Source: Oscillospiraceae bacterium | Lineage (GTDB): Bacteria > Bacillota > Clostridia > Oscillospirales > Acutalibacteraceae | Assembly (NCBI GenBank): GCA_902774165.1 | Contig: CACYHJ010000083.1 | Location: 1-8,617 of the forward strand | Direction: 5' to 3' | Length of the DNA stretch: 8,617 nt | In this document: piece after piece, positions 1 through 6,180 of the stretch | Numbering within the stretch: the first letter of the stretch is position 1 | How the letters are laid out: each line of letters begins with the position of its first letter | Position numbers and translations under genes: made by a program | The notes under the pieces: generated by a model | What the model saw: the letters and a program-made list of their open reading frames with translations, nothing else | What the model was told of the DNA's origin: nothing | Database searches by the model: none

Positions 1-17
1 GTGGAACCCCGTCATCA

Positions 18-48
18 ATTATTCATTATTCATTATTCATTATTCATT
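18..48. repeat. 7-bp tandem repeat (ATTATTC)n
   Basis: Four perfect copies of ATTATTC followed by a partial copy (ATT) run head to tail. The tract is AT-only apart from one C per unit, in sharp contrast to the GC-rich genes around it. It lies upstream of the GH30 gene and directly against the palindrome at 49-81. It may be a slippage-prone intergenic tract or the edge of a small repetitive element. No function is evident. Confidence 0.9.
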
Positions 49-81
49 TGATTTGTCGTGGTCGAAGACCTCGACAAATCA
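49..81. repeat. 33-bp intergenic palindrome
   Basis: The two 15-nt arms (49-63 and 67-81) are reverse complements except for one T:T mismatch and enclose a GAA loop. The right half, from 63 to 87, matches 8296-8320 at 22 of 25 positions, so it belongs to a repeat family dispersed in this genome. No T tract follows on the + strand, so it is not a typical intrinsic terminator for an upstream gene. It sits 10 nt before the GH30 ribosome binding site and could also fold in that transcript's leader. Confidence 0.75.
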
Positions 82-100
82 GAATTTGAAAGGAGCCGTC

Positions 101-1438
101 ATGAACCTGACAATCAACCCGACAAAAACCTATCAGACTTTCGAGGGCTTCGGCGCGTCCGGGGCCTGGTGGGCGCAGTCCGTCGGCGCGCGCCCCGATC
201 TCTGCGATCAAATCGCCCGCCTGCTCTACGACCGGGAAACCGGCATCGGCCTTTCGATCTACCGCTATAACCTCGGCGCGGGGTCGGCGGATTCCGGCGC
301 GGGGAACTGCGGCGACGCGCTGCGGCGGACGCATTCGCTGGAAGCGGCGGACGGCGGGTGCGATCCGGCAAGGGACGCCGCCGCCGTCAACATGATGCGC
401 AAAGCCGCGGACTACGGCGCGCGGGAGATCGTGATTTTTTCAAATTCGCCGCCCGAGCGCATGACGAAGAACGGCAAGGCGCACCTCGACGAAAAAAACG
501 CCTTCCGCACAAATCTCGCAAAAGAGAATTACGGCGCGTTCGCCTCTTATATGCTCGACGCCGCGGAGCGGTTCCTCGCCGAGGGGCTGCCGGTGAAATA
601 TATCTCCCCCGTCAACGAGCCGATCTGGAAATGGACCGGCGGGCAGGAGGGCTGCCATTACAGCCCGCTACAGGCGCGCCGCCTTCTGCGCGTCTGCGCC
701 GAGGGGATCGAAGCGCGCCCCGCGCTGCGGGGAAAGGTCCTGCTCTCGGGGATGGAATCCGGCGACCTGCGCTGGTTCAACAAATCGTTCACCCGCGCGC
801 TCCTTTCGGACAAGGTGATCCGGCGCAACGTCGACGCGGTGGATTACCACTCCTATTTCCTGCCCCTGCCGGCGCCGCCGTTCATGAACGACCGCATCGC
901 CTTTATGAAGCGGTTCCGCGGTTTTATGGATCGGCATTATCCCGACGTGCCGCTGAAAATGAGCGAATGGTGCCATATGCGGGGCGGACGCGACGCGGGC
1001 ATGGATTCCGCCCTTGTGACGGCGCGGGTGATCATCGAGGACCTGACGGTCATGAACGTGACCGCGTGGAGCCACTGGATCGCCTGCTCGCATTACGATT
1101 ACTGCGACGGGCTGATCTATTTCGACCCGGAAAAAGACGATTATACGCTGACGAAGCGGTATTTCGTCACGGGGAATTTTTCGAAATTCATCCCCCTCGG
1201 CGCTCTGCGGATCGAAACGGATACCGGCGACGAAGAGGTGCTCTCCGTCGGTTTCGCGCATGACGGCGGGACGACCGTGATCCTCTCCAACGAGAGCGAG
1301 GACCCGAAATTCTTCTTCGCCCCGGCGGATCTTGCGCTGTACACCACCGACAAAGAAAACGACCTTGCCGGACGCAAGGTCAAAAAAGGCGAGGCGGTGA
1401 AGCTGCCGCCCCGGAGCGTGACGACGTTAAAAAGCTGA
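101..1438 (+). CDS. GH30-family glycoside hydrolase (cytoplasmic)
   Basis: This is a 445-residue retaining glycosidase of the GH30 (O-glycosyl hydrolase) type. The N-terminal EGFGASGAWWAQ segment and the YRYNLGAG segment are typical of this (beta/alpha)8 family. SPVNEP places the acid/base at Glu173 and KMSEW the nucleophile at Glu289. From about residue 345 (TKRYFVTGNFSKFI onward) the chain moves into the C-terminal beta part that packs on the barrel in GH30. There is no signal peptide, so it should cleave imported oligosaccharides or glycosides in the cytoplasm. The start is set at 101 because AGGAG (91-95) lies 5 nt upstream; an in-frame extension back to 53 has no ribosome binding site and runs through a palindrome. 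Substrate (beta-galactan, xylan or glucan fragments) is undetermined. The stop codon lies inside the terminator stem shared with the convergent isomerase gene. Confidence 0.9.
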   Translation: MNLTINPTKTYQTFEGFGASGAWWAQSVGARPDLCDQIARLLYDRETGIGLSIYRYNLGAGSADSGAGNCGDALRRTHSLEAADGGCDPARDAAAVNMMRKAADYGAREIVIFSNSPPERMTKNGKAHLDEKNAFRTNLAKENYGAFASYMLDAAERFLAEGLPVKYISPVNEPIWKWTGGQEGCHYSPLQARRLLRVCAEGIEARPALRGKVLLSGMESGDLRWFNKSFTRALLSDKVIRRNVDAVDYHSYFLPLPAPPFMNDRIAFMKRFRGFMDRHYPDVPLKMSEWCHMRGGRDAGMDSALVTARVIIEDLTVMNVTAWSHWIACSHYDYCDGLIYFDPEKDDYTLTKRYFVTGNFSKFIPLGALRIETDTGDEEVLSVGFAHDGGTTVILSNESEDPKFFFAPADLALYTTDKENDLAGRKVKKGEAVKLPPRSVTTLKS

Positions 1439-1464
1439 TCCGGCGACGCCGGACCAGCTTTTTT
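1430..1464. terminator. Bidirectional intrinsic terminator
   Basis: A 15-bp stem (1430-1444 with 1448-1462, one A:C mismatch) closes on a GAC loop. It ends in a T run on the + strand (1459-1464). On the - strand the A run at 1429-1433 supplies the matching T tract. It lies between the convergent GH30 and isomerase genes and can end both transcripts. The left arm includes the GH30 stop codon. Confidence 0.88.
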
Positions 1465-1471
1465 CGTTAAA

Positions 1472-2269
1472 TCAATACAGCTCTTCAAGCAGGCCGCGCA
1501 GCAGCTGGGCCGCGTGGCGGATATCGTCAAACCGGGTTGACCCGGCCTCGCGCTCGATGGTCAGGAAGCCGTCGAAGCCCACGTATTTCAGCGTCGCAAG
1601 ATACTCCCGGAAGGGGACGCCGCCGTCGCCCAGCCGGTACTCGGTATGGCTGCCGTCCGGGTTCATCTGCCCGTCCTTCGCGTGGGTATGGACGATGTAC
1701 TCCCCCAGCACCCGCACGCTCTGCACCGGGTTCTCCCCCGCGCACATAAACAGGTTCGCCGGGTCGAGATTGACCCGCGCGCTCCTGGTGTCCGCCTTTT
1801 CGAGCACGCGCCGGAGGGGAAGCGCCGGCTCCGGGCCGGTCTCGGTGGCGAACATCACGCCGATCTGATCGCCGTACCTGCCCAGCCGCTCGATGGTGTC
1901 GACCATGTTTGCGTATTCCTCGCAATTCTCATCGTCCGGCACCCTGCCGATATGGGTGGTAATGATATTCGTGCCCAGATCCTTCGCCAGATCCATCATG
2001 CGCATGGTGCGCTGAACGTCCTCCTCATTTTCGGCCCGCTTCGCCTTGAAATTCATGCCGAAATCCGCGCAGAGCGCCGAAAAGACAAGGCCGTTCGCCC
2101 GAACGTAGTTCAGTAGATCCGCCCGGTCCTGCGCCGAGAGGTTTTCCGGCGCCATCTCGCCGCCGGTGACGTAGGGCTGCAGCCCCTGCACGCCCAGATC
2201 CCGGGCAAGAATCACCGCCTCTTTGAACGGTACCTGAAACGCGTTGGGGATCACGCCGATTTTCATCAT
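1472..2269 (-). CDS. Sugar-phosphate isomerase/epimerase-like TIM-barrel protein
   Basis: This 265-residue protein has the xylose-isomerase-like (AP endonuclease family 2) TIM-barrel pattern. Likely metal and catalytic residues are Glu143 (FATETGP), Asp169 (NLDPANL), His194/His196 (VHTHAKDG) and Glu239 (LTIERE); His106 (TTHIG) is also typical. Such enzymes isomerise or epimerise sugars, sugar phosphates or inositols with a divalent metal, or act as related dehydratases, in the cytosol. The precise substrate cannot be assigned. The start is the first of two adjacent ATGs (2267-2269), with AAGGAG (2281-2286) 11 nt upstream; a 22-residue extension to 2335 would run back over this ribosome binding site and the predicted promoter. 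It converges on the GH30 gene, whose product could supply sugars to the same catabolic route, but the two are not co-transcribed. Confidence 0.85.
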   Translation of the reverse strand: MMKIGVIPNAFQVPFKEAVILARDLGVQGLQPYVTGGEMAPENLSAQDRADLLNYVRANGLVFSALCADFGMNFKAKRAENEEDVQRTMRMMDLAKDLGTNIITTHIGRVPDDENCEEYANMVDTIERLGRYGDQIGVMFATETGPEPALPLRRVLEKADTRSARVNLDPANLFMCAGENPVQSVRVLGEYIVHTHAKDGQMNPDGSHTEYRLGDGGVPFREYLATLKYVGFDGFLTIEREAGSTRFDDIRHAAQLLRGLLEELY

Positions 2270-2306
2270 AAGATCATCCGCTCCTTTTTTGTTTGCGTTC
2301 AGCAAC

Positions 2307-2335
2307 ATCTTAGCATATTCCATCGGCAAATACAA
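2307..2335 (-). promoter_or_regulatory. Putative promoter of the isomerase gene
   Basis: On the - strand, TTGTAT (2330-2335) and TAAGAT (2307-2312) are 17 nt apart. The -10 is preceded by TGC, giving an extended -10. Transcription would start near 2300, leaving a leader of about 30 nt that contains the ribosome binding site. The -35 is weak. Confidence 0.45.
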
Positions 2336-2344
2336 TACTTTTCA

Positions 2345-2356
2345 GCGCCGCGGCGC
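2345..2356. promoter_or_regulatory. GC palindrome between divergent promoters (possible operator)
   Basis: GCGCCGCGGCGC is a perfect 12-bp palindrome in an otherwise AT-rich stretch. It lies between the -35 elements of the isomerase promoter (2330-2335) and the VTT-operon promoter (2377-2382). Its placement suits a shared operator, but palindromes of this composition also arise by chance in a GC-rich genome. Confidence 0.3.
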
Positions 2357-2376
2357 GGGAATATTTGGATATTTTA

Positions 2377-2404
2377 TTGATTTTTCCGTCTTAATCTGTA
2401 TAAT
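2377..2404 (+). promoter_or_regulatory. Promoter of the VTT / CrtI-like / reductase operon
   Basis: TTGATT (2377-2382) and a perfect TATAAT (2399-2404) are separated by 16 nt. The predicted start near 2411 falls almost on AGGAGG (2412-2417), so the leader is very short. This is the only clear promoter before 5913, which supports a single transcript for the three genes. Confidence 0.7.
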
Positions 2405-2424
2405 TAAACTCAGGAGGGAAAGCC

Positions 2425-3147
2425 ATGGCGGAAAAGAAGAACTATGACAAGCTGGTCCGGGCGCTGCAGATCGCGGCGGGCGTGTTCATGCTGGCGATGG
2501 TGGCGCTGATCGTGGTTTTCATGGCGAAATACCACATCTCGGTCAAGAACGCCGATCAGATCGCCGGGATGCTTACCGGCGGCGCGTTCACGGTGGCGCT
2601 GATCCTGATCGCGTTCTCCGTGGTCAAATCCTTCGCGCTGATCTTCCCGCCGGCGGTGATCTACGCGGTCTCCGGCATCTTCTTCGAAAACTACCTCACC
2701 GCGGTGACGGTCAACCTGATCGCCACGGTGCTGAGCCTGGCGCTGCCGTATTTTCTCGGCAGATTCACCGGCAAGGGCATGGTGGATTCCCTGAAAAAAC
2801 GGTTCCCGAAGATCGCGAAGCTGGACAGCTTCGCCGGGGCAAACGAGTTTGCGGTCATTTTTGTCATCAAGGCGTCGGGCATGCTGCCCTGCGATCTGTC
2901 AAGCCTGATTTTCGGCGCGATGGATATGTCGTTCCCGAAGTATTTCCTCGCGGCGAACCTGGGCATGCTGCCGCTCAATCTGCTGTGGACGCTGCTGGGC
3001 AACAAAGGGGACCTGTCAAACCCGCTGAGCTTTCTGTACGTCTTGCCGATCCTGCTGTTCGCCGTGGCAGCGGCGTTCATCATGAAACGGTTTTCAAAGA
3101 AGCACGATAACAAAGAAATTGAAACGAAAGGGCAGAAAAACGCATGA
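2425..3147 (+). CDS. TVP38/TMEM64-type VTT (DedA superfamily) membrane protein
   Basis: This is a 240-residue polytopic inner-membrane protein. Hydrophobic segments lie near residues 14-34, 55-87, 92-111, 172-192 and 202-220. A re-entrant-like stretch near 145-165 contains KASGMLPCDLSSLIFGA, which corresponds to the conserved proline/glycine motif of the VTT domain. YFLGRFTG (109-116) is the other family signature. The C-terminus is a charged cytoplasmic tail. Related DedA/VTT proteins have been linked to lipid scrambling and membrane homeostasis; the role here is unknown. AGGAGG (2412-2417) is 7 nt before the ATG. It overlaps the next gene by ATGA, so it is co-transcribed and probably translationally coupled with the CrtI-like enzyme. 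It may therefore move or expose the lipid-like substrate of that enzyme (inference). Confidence 0.87.
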   Translation: MAEKKNYDKLVRALQIAAGVFMLAMVALIVVFMAKYHISVKNADQIAGMLTGGAFTVALILIAFSVVKSFALIFPPAVIYAVSGIFFENYLTAVTVNLIATVLSLALPYFLGRFTGKGMVDSLKKRFPKIAKLDSFAGANEFAVIFVIKASGMLPCDLSSLIFGAMDMSFPKYFLAANLGMLPLNLLWTLLGNKGDLSNPLSFLYVLPILLFAVAAAFIMKRFSKKHDNKEIETKGQKNA

Positions 3148-4706
3148 GAAACAACTATGACGTGATTGTGATCGGCGCGGGCAACGGCGGTCTTGCCGCC
3201 GCGGCGACCTGCGCGAAGGCAGGGCTGAAAACGCTGCTGCTGGAAAAACACAACCTGCCGGGCGGCTCCGCCTCCTCCTTCGTGCGGGGACGGTTTGAGT
3301 TCGAGCCCTCGCTGCACGAGCTGTGCGGCGTCGGCACGCCGGACAACCCGGGCGACATCGCGAAGACCTTTGACGAGCTGGGCGCGAAGGTGGACTGGTA
3401 TTCCCACGACGAGACCTACCGCCTGATCGTCCCCGCGGAGGAGGACGACCCGGAGGGCTTTGAGGGGGAAAACGGCGTGCGCGTCAAGATCGACGCCGCC
3501 ATGCCGGCGGGCTTTGAGGCCTTCTCCCGCAAGCTGGATTCGATCGTCCCCGGCTCCTACGAGAGCAGCATGAAGGTGTTTCATCTCTCCACGCTGATGT
3601 ATGAGGCCTTCGACGACCTCAACAGCGGGAAGATCAACCCGGTGAAATTCCTGACGAAATACGGCGACGTCTTCAAGATGGCGGGCCACACCGTCAGGGA
3701 ATGTCTGGACGAGCTCGGCATGCCGAAAAAGGCGCAGAATATTTTCACCGCGTACTGGTGCTATATGGGCGCGCCGCCGATGCGCTTCGACTTCCTTTAT
3801 TATATGGCGATGATGCACGGCTACGTGGAGCGCGGCGCCAGCATGCCGCACCTCAGGTCCAACGAAATGAGCTGCGCCATCGACAAGGTGATCCGCGAGG
3901 CGGGCGGCGAGATCCGCTATAACAGCGAGGTCACGCGGGTGTTGATGCAGAACGGCAAGCCCTGCGGCGTGGTGGTCAACGGCAAAACGAAGCTGTTCGC
4001 GAAGCAGTTTATCTGCAACGTGCACCCCAACTTCGCCATGCCCGACTTCTTCCGCCCGGCGCAGATCCCGGCGGACGCGCGGCGCAAGATCAACGGCCGC
4101 AGCGTCGCGGCGTCGCTGTTCACGGTCTATCTCGGCATGAACCGCACCAAGGAGCAGCTGGGAATTCACAACTACTCCGTTTTCATCTCTACGGCGGACG
4201 ATTCCGACGATCAGTTCCGGCTCGTGCAGGGAAAGATGCTCGGCAACTACGTGATCATCAACTGCCTGAACGAGGTCATTCCCGACTGTTCGCCGGAGGG
4301 GACCTCGATGCTGTTCCTGACCGGCATCACCTACGGCGACGTGATGCAGGGCGTGAGACCCGAGGATTACAAAAAACTGAAGACGAAGATCGCCGACGAG
4401 ATGATCACACAGTGTGAAAAGGCGCTGGGCATCGACATCAAGCCCTATATCGAGGAGATCGAGATCGCCCTGCCGCCCACCTTCTCCCGCTATCTCAACA
4501 CGCCCAACGGCTCACCCTACGGCTATCAGCTTGATCTGTGGGACAGCATGCTGTCGCGCACCATTCAGTACAACAAGGACCAGCCGTTTGACAACTTCCT
4601 GTTCTGCGGCGCGTCGCAGGAGCGCGGCGACGGCTACGGCTGCGCTTATTATACCGGCAAAAAGGCCGCCGGCCTTGTAATCAAGAAGCTCAAGGAGGGG
4701 AAATAA
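3144..4706 (+). CDS. FAD-dependent oxidoreductase, CrtI / CrtISO / RetSat superfamily
   Basis: The 520-residue protein starts with a Rossmann FAD-binding motif, IGAGNGG (residues 10-16), with Glu34 ending the second strand to bind the ribose. PGGSASSF (39-46) follows, as in phytoene desaturases, carotenoid isomerases and retinol saturases. The C-terminal FAD motif FLFCGAS (485-491) plus GDGYG (495-499) and a long helix match the same group. There is no signal peptide; family members associate peripherally with membranes and act on hydrophobic polyenes, desaturating, isomerising or saturating C=C bonds. No carotenoid synthesis gene (phytoene synthase, GGPP synthase) is in the window. The start overlaps the VTT stop (ATGA), with only a weak GGG-type ribosome binding site, which suggests coupled translation. 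The adjacent NAD(P)H/[2Fe-2S] reductase suggests it is run in the reductive direction, as an ene-reductase or saturase (inference). Substrate unknown. Confidence 0.88.
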   Translation: MRNNYDVIVIGAGNGGLAAAATCAKAGLKTLLLEKHNLPGGSASSFVRGRFEFEPSLHELCGVGTPDNPGDIAKTFDELGAKVDWYSHDETYRLIVPAEEDDPEGFEGENGVRVKIDAAMPAGFEAFSRKLDSIVPGSYESSMKVFHLSTLMYEAFDDLNSGKINPVKFLTKYGDVFKMAGHTVRECLDELGMPKKAQNIFTAYWCYMGAPPMRFDFLYYMAMMHGYVERGASMPHLRSNEMSCAIDKVIREAGGEIRYNSEVTRVLMQNGKPCGVVVNGKTKLFAKQFICNVHPNFAMPDFFRPAQIPADARRKINGRSVAASLFTVYLGMNRTKEQLGIHNYSVFISTADDSDDQFRLVQGKMLGNYVIINCLNEVIPDCSPEGTSMLFLTGITYGDVMQGVRPEDYKKLKTKIADEMITQCEKALGIDIKPYIEEIEIALPPTFSRYLNTPNGSPYGYQLDLWDSMLSRTIQYNKDQPFDNFLFCGASQERGDGYGCAYYTGKKAAGLVIKKLKEGK

Positions 4707-4707
4707 C

Positions 4708-5913
4708 ATGGCAGGTCTGCTGAACAATTTAAAAATCCGTGATTATATCACCATCCTGGCAAACCGTCAGAAGCAGTTCGGGCTTGCCGACGACAGCGCC
4801 CCCGCCGGCACCGACGCCTCCAGAGCGCTCGCCCGGGCGCTGCACCCAAACAGACAGTACCTGAAGGTCGCCGCGGTGACAGAACGGGCCGAAGACGTGA
4901 AAAGCTTCACGCTGGTTCCGGACCCGGAACGGGGCACGAAGGAGCTGGCGTATTTCGGTGCGGGAAAATATCTCACCGTGTTCGCCGAGATCGACGGGCA
5001 GCCCGTCACAAGGGCGTATTCGATCTCTTCCTCCCCCAAAGCCTCGCTGGAGGGCCGCTATGAACTGACGGTCAAGCTGGTGGACGGAGGCCTTGTCTCC
5101 CGCTATATTCTCGACAACTGGCAGGAGGGCACGCCGGTGGAGGTCTCCGCGCCGGAGGGCAATTTTGAATATCAGCCCCTGCGGGACGCGAAAACCGTGA
5201 TCGGCCTTGCCGGCGGCAGCGGCATCACGCCGTTTCTTTCCATGGCGCAGGCGATCCGCGACGGGGATGAGGATTTCGAGTTGATCCTGCTTTACGGCAG
5301 CCGCAACAAGAAAAGCATCCTGTTCGCCAAAGAGCTCGCGCAGCTGGAAAAGGACTGTGAAAAATTCAAGGTGATCCACGTGCTGTCCGACTCCCGCGCG
5401 AAGGCGTCGGAGGGCTTTGAAAAGGGCTTTATCACCGCAGATCTGATCAAAAAATACGCCCCGGCGGACAAGCCTTATTCCGTCTTCCTCTGCGGCCCGC
5501 AGCAAATGTACGCGTTCGCCGACAAAGAGCTGGAAAAGCTGGGTCTTGAGCGCAAATATATCCGCCATGAAATGTTCGGTGAGTTCCACAATCCCGCCGC
5601 CGCGCCCGATTATCCCGCGGGCGTGCCGGAGACGGTGAAGATCACCGTCACCCAGGCCGGGGAGACCCGCACCGTGGAGGGCGCCTCCAACGATTCGGTG
5701 CTGCAGATCCTCGAAAAGAACGGCATTGCCGCGCCCGCCCGCTGCCGCAGCGGCGAATGCGGATGGTGCCGGTCGCTGATGGTCTCCGGCAAGGTCTATA
5801 TCCCCCCGCATCTGGAGTATCGGCGCCTGGCGGACCGGCAGTTCGGGTACATTCACCCCTGCTGCTCCTTCCCGCTGACGGATCTGGTGCTGGACGTGCC
5901 GGAAGCGAAGTAA
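4708..5913 (+). CDS. FAD/NAD(P)-binding reductase with C-terminal plant-type [2Fe-2S] ferredoxin domain
   Basis: This is a 401-residue electron-transfer protein. Domain order is a roughly 50-residue helical N-terminal extension, an FAD-binding barrel with RAYSISS (102-108), an NAD(P)-binding domain with GLAGGSGITPF (166-176) and LCGPQQMY (261-268), and a ferredoxin domain (about 308-401). The cluster ligands are Cys346, Cys351 and Cys354 (C-x4-C-x2-C) and most likely Cys385, although Cys386 is adjacent. This order matches PaaE/Hcr-like reductases, which pass electrons from NAD(P)H through FAD to the cluster and then to a partner enzyme. AAGGAGGGG (4692-4700) overlaps the end of the CrtI-like gene, and only 1 nt separates the two genes. 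The natural partner is therefore the CrtI-like flavoprotein. All catalytic elements look intact. Confidence 0.93.
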   Translation: MAGLLNNLKIRDYITILANRQKQFGLADDSAPAGTDASRALARALHPNRQYLKVAAVTERAEDVKSFTLVPDPERGTKELAYFGAGKYLTVFAEIDGQPVTRAYSISSSPKASLEGRYELTVKLVDGGLVSRYILDNWQEGTPVEVSAPEGNFEYQPLRDAKTVIGLAGGSGITPFLSMAQAIRDGDEDFELILLYGSRNKKSILFAKELAQLEKDCEKFKVIHVLSDSRAKASEGFEKGFITADLIKKYAPADKPYSVFLCGPQQMYAFADKELEKLGLERKYIRHEMFGEFHNPAAAPDYPAGVPETVKITVTQAGETRTVEGASNDSVLQILEKNGIAAPARCRSGECGWCRSLMVSGKVYIPPHLEYRRLADRQFGYIHPCCSFPLTDLVLDVPEAK

Positions 5914-5933
5914 AACCTGAAAAAACAGAACGC

Positions 5934-5963
5934 GCAGCGCCCTGCCTTTCGGCAGGGCGCTGC
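5934..5963 (-). repeat. 30-nt perfect hairpin, copy A (possible terminator)
   Basis: A perfect 13-bp stem (5934-5946 with 5951-5963) closes on TTTC, or GAAA (a GNRA tetraloop) when read on the - strand. It lies 17 nt beyond the stop codon of the tail remnant on the - strand and 20 nt after the reductase gene on the + strand. On the - strand a T6 run follows only after an 8-nt gap, so terminator activity there is plausible but not classical; on the + strand there is no T tract. The identical 30 nt recurs at 8326-8355. Confidence 0.85.
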
Positions 5964-5980
5964 TGTATCAATGTCCGGAT

Positions 5981-6180
5981 TCAGTTTTTCGGCGCGATCC
6001 GGAACAGCGTTCCGATCACGGGAAGGAAGGTACTGGTCACGCCCGGCGCGCGCTCGATGAAATTGCCGTCGTGGTTCTGACCGCAGATCGGGCAGCCGGT
6101 CCCGCAGACAATCGGCGCCCCGGGTTCTTCGCGGCCGGTCGGCTCCGCGCCGCCGATTCCCCGCCGGATTCTTATCCCCC
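5981..6180 (-). pseudogene. 5'-truncated remnant of a surface-protein gene (C-terminal tail only)
   Basis: Read on the - strand, about 54 codons ending at 5981 encode EPTG..., CPICGQNHDGNF and a final APKN. The last 37 residues match the tail of the partial protein at the right edge at 21 of 37 positions without gaps, including the C-x2-C-G-x-x-H-D-G-x-F core and the terminal PKN-stop. No ATG, GTG or TTG occurs in this frame after the regulator's stop codon. The frame stays open upstream only because it shadows the LytTR gene. A proline replaces a helix residue (ERAPGV against ERILGV) and the tail histidine is Ser, as expected under relaxed selection. It is best read as a decayed 3' end left by duplication, deletion or insertion, followed by the same 30-nt hairpin. 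The homology is convincing from about 6145 downward; the 6146-6180 part is uncertain. Confidence 0.7.

Noticed and set aside
18..48. CRISPR-like repeat array
   Set aside because: The unit is only 7 bp, with no spacers and no cas genes; it is a simple tandem repeat.
358..1263. Second + strand open frame inside the GH30 gene
   Set aside because: Arg-rich out-of-frame reading of a clear GH30 enzyme with both catalytic glutamates in the other frame.
2691..4169. Long open frame on the - strand (about 490 codons) opposite the VTT and CrtI-like genes
   Set aside because: It lies antisense to two well-supported genes, has a low-complexity Arg/His/Ala-rich translation with no motif, and lacks a ribosome binding site. 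It follows from GC-rich codon use on the other strand.
3144..4706. True carotenoid biosynthesis gene (phytoene desaturase)
   Set aside because: No phytoene synthase or isoprenoid gene is nearby, and the partner is an NAD(P)H-[2Fe-2S] reductase, so only the superfamily is assigned.
4729..5856. Open frame on the - strand opposite the reductase gene
   Set aside because: The + strand encodes an intact three-domain reductase with all motifs; the antisense product resembles nothing and has shadow-like composition.
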